A DNA stretch of 64,000 nucleotides from Spirometra erinaceieuropaei (GCA_902702965.1 CACRXP010000853.1:39344-103343); one strand, 5' to 3'. Counted from the stretch's first letter, positions 12,081 to 23,949 are shown. A program made the numbers and translations. Notes: generated by a model from the sequence alone, not told the origin.

Positions 12081-12388
12081 ACACCTTTTAGACTCGCTTT
12101 TTACTGTCGGAGAACCTTCACTAAAATGCAACACAAGGTCAACCTTCGTGCTGAAGTCCACGCCAGTGAAATTATTTAGGACCACCTGGGACTATTAATC
12201 CTCCAGACATAACTACCCCTTAGGGACTGACATCTTCAGTCCCCCAGTCAATTAATCCTAGTCTTCTTTGGAGGAGACTTAAAGAAGTATCAAAAAAGCT
12301 TGCTCGCCATTATAACCGTATTGTTTGGAAGCATTAGATGAGATCGGAGCGCGTTTCAAGTAAGCATATTACTTGATTTCGAAGCTAA
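12081..12388. other. Spacer, no gene recognised
   Basis: About 300 bases between SINE1 and fold-back M2, without a recognisable feature. Confidence 0.45.
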
Positions 12389-13379
12389 CAGTAGATGTGC
12401 TAGCTCATGAAATATCAACCAAAATTTCGAAATGCGTTCTCGTTTCGAAAAGATAAATTAAGTAGTGTTGTAAAATTAATCATGATGCAGCATAAATCTA
12501 TAATGATCTAGTTATCTCAGGGTGTCGGCTTTCGAAATAACTTATTTTTGGCTGCATGCAAGATCCATACCCTGCAAAAATGACTACTTAAGTAGTATGC
12601 AATTTTCTCATTGATTTTCGATGCCCTTGAAAATTCAATTATATTTCATGGCAAACGTGCATAAAATATTCATTCTTTTACTTATTCGGTAGAAAATCAC
12701 GTCTTCTTTTAACTTCATACTCGAAAGAAGAGTATAATTAGGTTTTATAAAACTTTTCTAATTCCCGAATAATTTTGAACCTGACCTGCTGTTATACTTG
12801 CATTCAGGGTTTGAAAACTACAAGCTGTATATTTTCCGTGTACCTAAAACCATGCATTTCTCTACGGTGTTAAGGGGAGACCATATGAGGTTCATAAAAG
12901 TAAGCAGTGGATTTGAGCAATACTGTTACCTTTACAATCCACATTCGTAAATGCAGATACATGACGTTTCATGAACGGCCATTTAACGGTATTAAAAAAT
13001 CTCACAGTTATAAACTTTTTAAAACCGAATTATATTCTTCTTTTGAGTATGAAGTTGGAATAAGACCTGATTTTCTACCGAATAAGTAAAAGAGTGAATA
13101 TTTTTATGCATTTTTTCCACGAAATATAATTGAATTTTCAAGGGCATCGAAAATCAATGAGAAAATCGCATACTACTTAAGTAGTCATTTTTGCAGGGTA
13201 TGGATCTTGCATGCAGCCAAAAATAAGTTATTTCGAAAGCCGACACCCTGAGATAACTAGATCATTATAGATTTATGCTGCATCATGATTAATTTTACAA
13301 CACTACTTAATTTATCTTTTCGAAACGAGAACGCATTTCGAAATTTTGGTTGACATTTCATGAGTTAGCACATCTACTG
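12389..13379. mobile_element. Fold-back element M2 (~991 bp)
   Basis: Starts 'cagtagatgtgctagctcat' and ends 'gcacatctactg'. The halves are inverted copies that meet near 12885, around 'ccatatgagg'. A TA follows the right end; the left flank is AA. There is no transposase frame. Small frames inside it, such as 12907-13089, are incidental. Confidence 0.88.
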
Positions 13380-13479
13380 TAGGCGTACCACTACACACTA
13401 GTCCACAGCGTATAACTGACCAGGATTTTACACAACAAACGGAGAGAAGGGCGGCTCGGATCTCAGTTGGTGCCGCACA

Positions 13480-13650
13480 GACCTCCGCCTAGGCGTGCCG
13501 CCACACCCCCAGTCTTGGTATTTGTTATGGATGCGCATCTCCATTAAACACTTGTCGGACCCCGATCTGGCCCCCGTGTTGGCTCAGCGCGTCTACCGTG
13601 TGGCTCCTCTTAGGGATACGGCAAATCTTACAAAGTCTTCAACAAAGGTA
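13480..13650. repeat. Fragment of a dispersed repeat shared with ~25.6 kb
   Basis: The words 'ccacaccccca', 'ttggtatttgttatgatg'-like and 'ccccgtgttggctcagcgc' recur in altered form at about 25645-25735 ('ccccgtgttggtccagcgc'). The 142-residue frame at 13495-13923 starts inside this repeat, so I do not call it a gene. Confidence 0.45.
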
Positions 13651-15190
13651 GCAGAGATATTGCAAGTAAGATCAGCTCATGTAACTTCGTCAACAGGACA
13701 CTTTTTCTCAGTCGCTCCTCGTCTTACTCCCCTATCCGCCTTCAGCGAGGATGAAGAAACAGAGGTGCAAACAGAAGTTTCCTCCCAACTACGCCAAGTA
13801 ATAATGCAACTGTCCTTGGTGAGACCTGCATATCTCCTGAGGAGACGCGTTCTGATGTTTATTTTACATATCTTTCCTGTATGTGTGCCCGAGGAGATAG
13901 TGATTTTAAAAAATCATTACTGAATAATCTGAGGTGTTTATGAACCAGGCCATTTATATCATCCCAATGCCCATATTTATGTCCTTTCTACTGTGCTAAA
14001 GGGAAAGTATTACCTTCTAATTATTACACAGTTCACTGATACGCCTCCAGTGGGTAAGAGAGCGCAGCAGATTAGTGATCCATAAAATAATGGCCTCATA
14101 CATTGCGCTGGAGTTCACTAAAAGTGCACTTAAAACGAGTATGTGCTAAAAGTTATATGCTCAATTGGTGCGCAGGGGAGTTTGCTACTAGTCGAAAACT
14201 GGCAGTTCGCTGCGTGGCGACGGGAGTACGCACATTCCAAGGAGCCACTGTGACCATCCAGCTTAAGAGACTGAAGAGTGCTCCGCACGGGACAGGTGGT
14301 TTGCAAGCATGCTGTGTCTGGCACGTGGACCACTAGTGCTAACTGTGTGAGCCAAAAAGACCCCGACATCACCTTGGTTTGTGTCTCGCCGTTCTCGGCG
14401 CCAGTCGTGCTACTCGGTGTTCCAGACAGCCTCCCGACGTGGCCGTCTTCATTCAAGTAGGTATTCAAGACCAGGTGGGAGGCAGGCAACTTTACGTATC
14501 TCCCGGCTGAACGCTTGATTGGCAGCCAGGACACTTTCACCCGTCCTGATGTCTCATCATGGCCTCAACCCGTGAGTTAAATAGAGTCACTGTTCAATGT
14601 ACCTCCCGCCTCTGTGGCATGGATCAACTCCCCCGACTGTTGCTCTGATCCCAAAATGTCTGCCTGATGTTTGTTAATTTTTGTTACAGATTTCGGCTCA
14701 TTTCACCGATGTAGACAACCCCGCAGAACCTGTACCAAAGCCTATAAGCGATGACTAACTTCAACATCGCCGATAGCGAAACGTTGACTCGGCACTTCGA
14801 ATGGCTCTTACTCCGACTGACTCGAATGATTATATCACGATTTCCGTGACTTCTTCCTATTCCCTATTACTCTGGTCGGGTCTTTCAATCCAGTTCCTTC
14901 AAGCCATTCAGCCACTCCAGGAATACTTCTAGCTACCTGGCGGCTTCAACGCTCGCTTCAGTCCAGTTTGGCGAGCGCTGTACTTCGGTGGTTTTCTATT
15001 GAGCAGTATAGCGTGCGTTTACAGCCTCAGAATTTGTTATGTACTGGTCGGTTCCTCCAATACATTTGCCATCCGGGTAGCGACGGAAAAAAGACATCTA
15101 GGAACGGAAGTGAATTCCCTATTTCCTCCTTCATCGTGAAATTCGTTATGTAGGATGAGTGAGTTCAGTCATTCTATACTGTAGTTGGTT
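13651..15190. other. No gene recognised
   Basis: G/C content is a little higher here, with overlapping frames on both strands (14103-14540). None has family features. Confidence 0.45.
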
Positions 15191-15608
15191 AGATCGCAGT
15201 TGGTAGCCAGGACCCTTATTACAGGTAGCGGAGAGTTGTTTTCTGAGGCTCTTTTGCGGGGCACTATAATCACATCTGACTCATTTGGCTTCCGTTATAC
15301 GTTTGAGGTTAGGACTAGGGTACCGATTAATGATTTCCAATTTTCGGGTTAGGGTTATGTTTTTAGGCATGGGCTTTCGGGTTACGCTTAGGGTTTGAGC
15401 GTATGATTGGGTTTCAGTATTACGGTTAGGTTTTCCAGTTACGGCTATGTCTAAGGTCTACGGCTACGTTTACGATTTCAATTAAGGTTAGAGCTAGGGT
15501 TGTCATCAGGGTTTACGGTAAAAGTTTAAGTCTGAGGCTAGGGTTAAGTTTAGAATTAGGGTTAAGGTCAGCGTCCGCTTCCCTATTCCTGGCTACCAAC
15601 TGCGATCT
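15191..15608. repeat. Telomere-like tract bounded by 22-bp inverted repeats
   Basis: The inner 250 bases (about 15300-15570) are dense in decayed TTAGGG words (gggtta, ttaggg, tagggtt). The tract is framed by an exact 22-base inverted repeat: 15191-15212 is the reverse complement of 15587-15608 (core 'cgcagttggtagccagga'). This arrangement looks like a discrete repeat unit and not a simple interstitial telomere scar. Confidence 0.7.
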
Positions 15609-16043
15609 TACCCTGTATTTATTCTTGGCCTGACCACTGATAGCAAGGATATAATCAGCGTGGCACGCCCCAGACACCGACTCGGGCAACCATAATTCAG
15701 AGCGCTGTCTTGGCCCTAAGTCTGGAGATAAACGAACCTATCAAGGCGCCCTTGATTTGTCCACGTGTAGTGCGTTTGAAGGCTAAGAATGTATTCGGCT
15801 GTACATCACGAGATGCATGAGATCATTTGCTGTGCTCTGCCCGCCGATCTCGCCGTAGTTTTGACTCAGCAGACCACTGAGGTTCTCTACCTGAAAGTGA
15901 GGATGAGTGAGTTCATTCTCTCCCTCTCTGTTACTTCAACGAGCTCGCATCTGGATAACAGGAGTCTCAGAAAACCGTTGTCTTGGCGCCCTTGGCCACA
16001 AACCTTTCCCCTCCCCCTAGCAATTCGTTTGAAAAACCCCATA
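15609..16043. other. No gene recognised
   Basis: The 103-residue frame at 15789-16100 runs into the left arm of fold-back M3 and has no domain features. Confidence 0.45.
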
Positions 16044-17033
16044 GTGCGTGACCAATCTCATGAAATGTTGGCTGAAATACTGAAATGCGTTTTCGATTAG
16101 GAAGGATTACTTGGTCGCGGTTGTAAAACTGATTATCTTAAGGCATACTCTTATAACATTTTAGACTCGGCAGGATGTCAGCTTTTAAGTGCACTTTTTT
16201 GAATCTCTTGTAGAAAGCGTGCTCGGCAAAAAATGACTACTTAAGTAGCATGCATTTTTCCCAATGATTTTCGATGGTGTTGGAAATTCAAATATATTTT
16301 ATAGAAACTACAAACAAAAATGCGCTTTCTTTTAGTCATTCAATAGAAAATCACGTCTTCTTTATATTTTATACTTAAAGAAGGAGTATAATTAGGTTTT
16401 AAAAAAGTTTCTAATTATCAGACTGTTTGAGACCGCGATACGTCCATTCACATAGCATCGTACCTGGATGTTTACCACTGCTTCTCATGAAATGTACATT
16501 ATGGTCCGCATCCATTGCAAAATTTTATGGGCCCTGTATGATATCTCATTAATGACATAGAAAAATATGGGATTTTCTTTACGCGGAACGCATGCACCTT
16601 GTAGAGTGTAATCACTAAGCACTAATGCAACGGATGATTAGGCTCCAAATTATTCGGCAATTAGAAAACTTTTTTAAAACCTAATTATACTCCTTCTGTA
16701 AGCATAAAATATAAAGAAGACGTGATTTTCTATTGAATGACTAAAAGAAAGCTTATTTTTGTTTGTAGTTTCTATAAAATATATTTGAAGTTCCAACACC
16801 ATCGAAAATCAATGGGAAAAATGCATGCTACTTAAGTAGTCATTTTTTACCGAGCACGCTTTCTACAGGAGATGGAACAAAAGTGAATTTAAAAGCTGAC
16901 ATCCTAGCGAGTCCAAAATTTTATAAGAGTATGCCTTAAGATAATCAGTATTACAACTGCGACCAAGTAATCCTTCCTAATCGAAAACGCATTTCAGAAT
17001 TTCAGCCAACATTTCATGAGATAGGTTACGCAC
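16044..17033. mobile_element. Fold-back element M3 (~990 bp, second subfamily)
   Basis: Arms read 'gtgcgt...ctcatgaaatgttggctg' from both ends and continue inward to about 16540. The architecture and many internal words match M1 and M2, but the termini are GTGCGT/ACGCAC in place of CAGTAG/CTACTG, and no TA flank is seen. Fragments of this subfamily lie at 35020 and 42200-43345. Confidence 0.82.
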
Positions 17034-17544
17034 AGGACATGAGTGCGCTTCAGAGTGTGTTCGCGAGGGGGCACGTGGCTTGCGCGCCTTCTAGAACGCA
17101 TGAGAGACTAGCAGGTGGCCCACACGCCAGGCAGTGCGCATATGCAGCGGATAATGAGAGCCGTGGATACGATTACTCGTCTCTGAAAATGAGCGACTGA
17201 ATTGGCTAGATACAATGTCAAAACTCGTATGCACGCCTCTCAGTGAACTCCGCTCTATCTTTCAATATGTAGCCTGTGGCTGGTATTTTTGCTAGAAGAC
17301 AGGCACAGACACGAGAATGTGGACCCCGGCGTAATACAGATGGCTGTGCACTAAATTTCAGGGGGTACCTATTTCTCTGCCCCAACTTCAACATTAACAT
17401 TAGTAGCCTCTCTCTTCCGTGGAATATAGCATAAGGCCGCCTGTAGTTTGGGAGGTCCATATCCCTGTCCCGTGCTTGCGGGGGAGGGACAATTGAGTAG
17501 CCTTGTACGAAGATATTCCGAGTTTTCTCCCCAAATACAACTGG
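17034..17544. other. No gene recognised
   Basis: Minus-strand frames at 17218-17590 overlap in two registers and have no family features. The distal part may already belong to the direct-repeat block that follows. Confidence 0.4.
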
Positions 17545-18335
17545 CACTGTCGGTATGGACCTTTTGAAGGCTCCCACCGGTGGAGTCCACTAATGGAACA
17601 AGACGTTACTGTATCTGTAAATTTGACTCCAAGTCAAATAAATACTTTGTCAATTAGGTGATTTCTTCCAGTTCGACCTTCACCACCTCTGCATACTTCC
17701 CCAAAGTCGTACTGAGTGCATGCGAAGCAGTGCTGACTTACACGACTAGAATCCATCAGATGATTGCCTATGAATTACGTGATCCTGGTAGTCATCTGGT
17801 GGATTCTAGGCGTATTACTTAGGAAATCCTGTTTGGACTGTCTGGTTACTGTTTCAGATTTGGTAGATTCCAGACGTTGCAGTAAGTTGGGCGGGAAAGC
17901 TTGACCCAAATGTGATTAAACTCACATCGTCTTGTGGAGTCTCGTAGCTCAGATGGTCAGAGTATTGGCTGTACTAAAGCCTCCCCTTGCTGTCGTGGGT
18001 TCGAATCCAACCGAGGCACCGAGTCTTTCACAGTTGGGTCAAAGTGAATCGTTTGTAATCTGCCATAGCACCTATGGGCAAATGACAATGTCAATGTCGA
18101 CCTTTGTAAGGGGCCCATCGGGACATCCAATTCCTGAACTGCCGGCCTGATAACGTTTCAAACACCGATCGTATTGCTTAACGTAACTTCAAAAACACTT
18201 TAAATCTGACCCAAATCAAAAAATACTTAGCGAATTAGATGCTTTCTTCTAGTTCGACCTCCATCACCTCTGCATACTTCCCCGAAGTCGTACTAAGTAC
18301 ATCCGGAGCAGTGCTTACTTATCCGACTAAAAGCC
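17545..18335 (+). repeat. SINE1 copy flanked by ~220-bp direct repeats
   Basis: A SINE1 unit occupies about 17761-18084: body from 'catctggtggattctagg', tRNA-like A box 'tagctcagatggtcagag' and B box 'gggttcgaatcc'. The blocks on either side (17545-17760 and 18085-18335) resemble each other: both contain 'agttcgacct', 'caccacctctgcatacttcccc' with small changes, and 'agtcgtact'. This is best read as parts of two tandem units. Confidence 0.7.
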
Positions 18336-18652
18336 ATTTACGTAAACACAAGTAAAATATTTCGAACAAATATCTCAACAGACAGAACAAAGTCAACTGC
18401 AAGTGTATGCCATATCTCCCTATTCTTAGGGTGTTTATGTTTGTTTATCAGAATATGCAGTGGCAAAGTACACGAAGCACCACCAGGATGGAAATCCGAA
18501 ACTTTTGTACTCTTCTGCAGTAGCCTGCGCTTGTCCTTCCACTCAATCACACAGTCGATCCTTATAGTACATTACCGTTGGCCTTCTACATAAACCGAAC
18601 CCTCCACTCTGCCGGGCCTTCACACCACCGCGCTGTGCTCACACTCGCAAGA

Positions 18653-19477
18653 ATGCGAATCAGAGGCGGCCTAGTTGGCTGCGCTCTCTACTGTTTCCTG
18701 AAGAATGACATCTGTCCTCTGTTCAACCCCAGCGCACCAAAACGAATACTGCGTAGTGTCCGAGACAATCCCCTCCCAAGACGCATAACTTTGTCCTATT
18801 CTTCAAAAGAACTGAAAATCATCAGTGACGTCATTACCGTCTTTCCCGTTGCCGTCCTGCAGGGTTACTACAAAATTGACGACCCCCGAAAATTACTTGC
18901 AGTCTGTCTGGCGGGATCTCGAATCAGCCAGCCAGGATACCTTGTGCTGGGATTTTCCGATGAGAACGAAAGGCGGAAACTGGTCGCGACGCTTAATCGC
19001 CTGCGCGACCACCAGAAGGGCACCGCAGGCAGCCCTCCCCCGGCAGAACCGGTTAAGGAACAGGAGTCAGAGCAGGCTGGTGGGATGCGACATCTGCCTC
19101 GTGTTAACCTTGCGCCATCGGAATCCTCGGGGACGCCTTCGTGTCTCAGTGAAAGTGGCCACGGAGGTAGGGCCTTACCGAGCTCTCCTGCGAAACGGAT
19201 CGTTGTGGAACTTCAGAGCAAACTACAGGATGACAAAGGCCCCGGCTGGGACGAGGAGGAGGAGAGAGGTAAGGAAGATGAAATGGAGAAGAATCCGCAA
19301 TGGAGTCAGGCGAGGAAAGAGGTCAGTAAGACAGAGAAGAGGCCTAACTCCCGTAGGGTGGCGCAGCCGTATTCCAAAGCACTTTTTAAAAGGTTTTCAG
19401 AGCACGGACAACCTTTGGCATCCCTTCACGTCGAATGTGATACCTTTATCGTCTACAAACCACGACTCGTTCTGTAA
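18653..19477 (+). CDS. Gene B: PTB/PH-like domain protein
   Basis: An open frame of 274 residues from the ATG at 18653, which has A at -3. The frame is open further upstream to about 18524, but only non-ATG codons precede. Residues 1-115 follow the same fold order as genes A and C: a first strand (LVGCALYCF), a helix (KRILRSVRD), strands (RRITLSYSSKELKIIS), a strand with YYKIDD, then YLVLGFS and a closing helix (RKLVATLNRLRDH). The order resembles PTB domains more than classical PH domains. The tail (about 120-274) is rich in Pro, Ser and Glu, with an acidic/basic run (EEEERGKEDEMEKN) typical of disordered regions. No signal peptide or membrane segment is visible. It lies 9.4 kb downstream of gene A on the same strand, with only repeats between. 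A cytoplasmic adaptor role is inference; pseudogene status cannot be excluded, but no stop interrupts it. Confidence 0.65.
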   Translation: MRIRGGLVGCALYCFLKNDICPLFNPSAPKRILRSVRDNPLPRRITLSYSSKELKIISDVITVFPVAVLQGYYKIDDPRKLLAVCLAGSRISQPGYLVLGFSDENERRKLVATLNRLRDHQKGTAGSPPPAEPVKEQESEQAGGMRHLPRVNLAPSESSGTPSCLSESGHGGRALPSSPAKRIVVELQSKLQDDKGPGWDEEEERGKEDEMEKNPQWSQARKEVSKTEKRPNSRRVAQPYSKALFKRFSEHGQPLASLHVECDTFIVYKPRLVL

Positions 19478-20319
19478 ACCATTTCAACTACCCTACCCGT
19501 TTAATTTACACGCACTGAGTTGTTATTAAGAATATCGGCAAAGTTTATTGGTGCATCGCCGACGGAGCCTTAATTTAGGTAATTTTCTTTAAATTATTTT
19601 CTGTATCGTGGGGCTGCTTCTTTTACTAATTTTGGGAGAAAATTTGCAGTGCGGGAATGACAAACCGTATCGTACCTTAACCGCAAGCTGGGGCAAAATG
19701 TGTCATCATTTAATGCAACTATATGCAAGTACCATTTCAGAAGAAGCTGGCGACCATTTGGTAGACACCTTAAGGAACGTATGCATTTAAACTAAAGGAT
19801 TAGCAAATCACCTAGTAAAGCAACCCCCCCCCGACAGGCGAAAACATAATCTACGTTTCAAAATATGCATGAACTTCGTACGGTGAGCCCTCCTCGATCA
19901 CAATATGCACTCTTTATATTCCCCCTGATATTAGGTAAGATTCGTTTAAATCAAGCAGTAAAACCAACTGAGGAAGCATGTGACAGAGATAAAAAAGGCC
20001 CATTGTCTACAGAAAACTGTGAAGCAGAGAGAAATTTGCGATATGTATTTAAATATGCTTGCATATAAAATGATCGACAGAGTGAATCCGCGAAAGTCGC
20101 ATTGCAGTAGGTCGAGGGATAACTGTACAGCCCTCAAATACAGGTTTCTGAAAGCGGCGCAACTTCCTGAAGAATAAGTAGAGGAAGCGAACCTTTTAAG
20201 CATCCTTCCTAGGAGATATTTTTGATGAATTACGTGCAAAAAACGCACACTTCTTTAGTAGCGCTTTGGCATCCACATGACGTTCGAAATTGGTAACTAG
20301 AGTGTGCCCGTCAAAAAGC
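19478..20319. other. 3' flank of gene B, no gene recognised
   Basis: A/T-rich sequence with a run of C at about 19826. Overlapping short frames on both strands at 19865-20248 lack features. Confidence 0.45.
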
Positions 20320-20480
20320 TGATATGGTTGGACACGCGTATAATGTGCCCCACCCTAATTCAAGTGGCTTTGCGCTAAAGTCCGGGGATTACTTGATCAT
20401 GCTTCCTAGCCCAAACCCCACCCCTAACTCCAACGCTAACCCTCCCAACCCTATGTACCCTAACTTTAGCTCGAAGCCCT
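20320..20480. repeat. Repeat with degenerate CCCTAA words
   Basis: Between about 20400 and 20470 there are several CTAACYC-like words (cccctaactcc, gctaaccctcc, taccctaac). The flank shares 'gcgctaaa' with the copy at 5940-6240. Confidence 0.45.
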
Positions 20481-22500
20481 CGTCGGAGTCTAGCGAAAGA
20501 CCTACCTTTACTGTGAGGGCACTCACAACTGCGCCCTACCGATCCATGTGCCTAACCCTCACACACACTCTCCTCTGTGGTATTGCGCATTCGGACCGCT
20601 TATTTGAGTGCTGAACCACTGTTTCACCTCTTCTCGTCTTCCCAGTCCCTTATTTGATATTTAGGGGGAAAGGGTGACCTAAAGCGAAGGCAGTACAATC
20701 TGAACTGTCAATTTTAAACTACAGGACGAAATCAGTTAGTCCTGTGTCAGTAGACGCTTGTTACCAGCTTACCAACTACGCCGAAACGTGTCTCTGTTGG
20801 AGACAGTAAAAGCTACTGGAACCCTGCAGTCACCCCTTTAGAAGTTTGATGTGGAGCCAATATTTGCGGGCATAGTGGCACTGCTGCATGTCGGAGCGAA
20901 CATCCAACTGCTGACTGAAACAGTAAGACGATGGAAGCGTTGGTCCCTATCAGATCATTGGACTTAAAAGCTCCTAGTGATCAAGAAATCCGGATTGGGA
21001 CCCCATGTCATGAAGGACTGGAGTTGGGCATGGCTGGCTGACGATAGCTAGTAAGCCGGAAACGGTCACTCCAGTATCTCCTGTCTTTCTCGGTATTCCT
21101 TCTGGAGGCAGAACCGGCCAAAAACCAGTGAATGTGTCAGAACGAACTGAAATATAACGAGAACCACTAATCGCACATAGACACTACCGTAAGAAACTCC
21201 AATGTTCCTTCGCTGGTACGCCGTCTTCTAGTTAAAAAAACGAGGAAAAATATTTAATGCGGGATGTCAAGATCTACTTGTTAAATGTCTTGAATATGAC
21301 GATTTTAACTTGGCAAAAAAGGACTTTTTAAATGAACTGACATAGCCTCTTTCAGGATGATTCCAATCTGTTAGCATTCATATAGCACGAAATGGAACAA
21401 AAATCCACAAAATTGTAGCAAAACTATCAAAAATCATGGAAAGCTCTAACGGGACATACGTATCTCCAAGCATGCATGTTTTCAGCAAACACTGTTTACA
21501 CTCGAGCTGCTTGGCCGACTCAAATTTGAATTACCCTGCTTAACTCAGGTTTTGGGGAAATCGGCTTTCGAAGTATAGGCAGTGAATCTGTCCATGAATC
21601 GGCTAGATGGCTGCTGTATTTTTATCTCGTTATCCAGTGGTTCTAGAAACCCCAGTGTGCCCTCCAGAGCTGGTGTAAACAAAGTCGATCAGGACACGAA
21701 AGGCCACCGAGTAATGTAGGTGGCATTCCTTGGAATCTACTACAACGTGTCTAGTGACTACTTGCACACGCACCCTTTAGATGATTTTTAAGATCCAGTT
21801 TGTATTACGTTTCCTGTTGTGAACTGTCCTTTATTAAGTGTTAAGTAACTTTGGCTCAAATCATGTCAACTAACGTAGGGCTGCAAATGCAAGCACTTTT
21901 GCAAAGTTCGTTTGCTGTGGAAGGTAGACCAAGGGATTGTGCTGGAAGGCATAATTTTTTCTTTCATCGTGCCTTGTAAACTTGATCGCTCTCACCTGCA
22001 ATCTGACCCTCCTTCATGCCTTTCTTATGTCGGCACTTCGACCAGAGTACGGCCTCTGCTCTTCGCATTCCCCGTCGTTTGAGCGCAGTGTACCGATGAC
22101 CTGGCGATTAGACTTCGGTTGACCTTGCCTCAGTGTCTGCGGCGATCGATAATTTGGCCTTCGTTGATTGGCTCTGGGACGTTTACGCGCTCTTTGCCAC
22201 CGTAAATGTCGTTTCTGAATTCCGTCCGCCGAATTTAAAGTGAGAACGGCGCTTACCTCGTCGTGTTTACCAAGTCAAAATATATTGGAAATTATAATCT
22301 GTTTTGACGTATACTCGCAAAACAATTTGGCACAGATTTCAATCTTACGTTAGGTTAGAAAAAGTGGTGGGTTTGTATCTCGACCCAAATGCTAATAGGT
22401 AGTCTTACGGCTGTCTTTGTTGACATTGGGCCTGTGACGGGCCCGAATGTCAGTGCGAGAGACGGCCCAGGAAAGTATGGCTTCGGTAACTTCTATGTAC
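20481..22500. other. Mostly unrecognised; SINE2 fragment at ~21030-21100
   Basis: About 2 kb without a gene. A short match to the SINE2 body (gctgacgatagctagtaagc, then 'agtatctcctgtctttctcgg') is the only feature I can name. Confidence 0.45.
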
Positions 22501-22544
22501 TTAAACGCCTATGTACAATAAGAGACTAAAGAGGGGAAACCTAA

Positions 22545-23170
22545 TTACAAGAATAAACTGGGGCAAGGAGAGATTGTCCAGTGGGATTGGCGGAAGCACG
22601 GGATCCAGCGGAGAAGGCGACAGCGGTCCCACGTCCGAAGGTTGGCGGCCTGCCATGGGGTTTCGTTTCCGGGGAAAGGAAATTCGTCAAAGATGCTAAG
22701 TTGTTCCGGCTGTGGAAGAGCTTCTGTGTGTCCTGAGCAAAAGTTCTCTTCTACAACAAAACCCCTTGTAGACGGCCGTTGGCGAAAAAACCTCCGATCA
22801 GGCCTGCCATTCGCGTCTAAGAAGTCCTTCAAGAGGTCTTTCGACTTTATGACGTTTTCCAGCACAGACCTGGCATGACGGCAGGTGTCGGTGGGTGTAG
22901 TGGCAGTCGGTTCTGGTTCTGTTTTTGATTTCGAACGTTGAGTCGTTTGGGGGGGGACTGGAGAAAATCCTTCAGCAGCTCGCTGGCTGGGATGGAACCT
23001 GTCTGTTTGGAGGCACCCTTCTGGAGCCTCCGTCTTTCTTCGAAAGACTGGGACTTAGGACGAGGAGGGCGTGACTTCTTGTCCGAACTCAATAGCCGCA
23101 CATTACATATTTCCGAAAACTGCAGGAACAATGATTGACGACGTAGGCAGTTGACCAGCAGTGCGGCCAT
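22545..23170 (-). pseudogene. Frame-broken gene with mitochondrial-type N-terminus
   Basis: From the ATG at 23170 the frame opens with a basic, hydrophobic leader (MAALLVNCLRRQSLFLQF) followed by RLLSSDKK, typical of a mitochondrial targeting peptide with a cleavage site. It continues with a basic, polar stretch to ELLKDFLQS. At a run of eight G on the plus strand (22949-22956) the frame shifts; one base more or two fewer would connect to a second open register that runs to 22545 and carries DLLKDFLDANGRPDRRFF and IFDEFPFPGNETPWQ. That neither part has further stops favours a recent indel, an assembly error or a young pseudogene. The leader and a L-IFD...W pattern are weakly reminiscent of mitochondrial ribosomal proteins such as mS31; this is a guess. 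The last ~28 residues may already be out of register or read into an intron. Confidence 0.5.
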
Positions 23171-23949
23171 TGCTGGGCTAGAGTCGCACTGCGACAGGTC
23201 TACGTCATATGTGCTGTAACCTGGTTTCTATGACTTCCATTGCACGTGCTCAAGTTCAGATCCGAATAGACATGAACTTTTGAATCAAACATTATACACG
23301 TTGGTTTATGTTTATAACCGCGGCGAACTGCTGCAGGCTCAACTTAAGCCAGTCTGACGAAAGCCATCCACTTGGTCACAATGGAAGGCCCTGAATCAGT
23401 TGTCCATTTTGACAGTCAATTTCATTAATTCTAGACTTTTCTTTCATCTTCTACGGTAATTTGTCTGCGAATCCATCTGTCTCATACATGCATACATCAA
23501 GTTGAACGCATTCGGCCGAAAATTTAACTTCTTTCATTAGCATACCGCCGTCCTCAAATGTCTTCTGTCTGAAGAAAAGAAGTGCTTGCAAGGACCTCCG
23601 AACAGAAATCTCTTCAGGTACCATGGATACTAAAGCTCTCGACCATCCTCGCCATCCTGCTTTACACTTGTTCGGGGAGGTCAGTATCTTCACACGTCCA
23701 CGATGTTCATCCAGCGGTCCGTATTCTAGAAGGGATTGCGCAAAGACACAGGAAATCCCTCTAAACAGTTCCTACGAAAATATGTCGAACGCATAACTAA
23801 TGCACGGGTTTTTGCCCAGAGCTCGCCATTTATATTTAAGGGCATACAATTTAGAATTTGCAGGCATTATTATTACAAGTATTATTTAAGAAAAGACATT
23901 TCCCCAGAGGATCACAAAAAATATTTTACTTTATAAAATTTTTTCCGGA
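23171..23949. other. No gene recognised
   Basis: Would hold the promoter of the broken gene on the minus strand. Nothing specific is visible, and short frames on both strands lack features. Confidence 0.4.

Noticed and set aside
13495..13923. 142-residue frame as a possible gene
   Set aside because: Its first part is a dispersed repeat also present near 25.65 kb, and no domain features are visible.
15191..15608. A true telomere or chromosome end
   Set aside because: TTAGGG words are heavily decayed, not tandem, and lie between inverted repeats inside the window.
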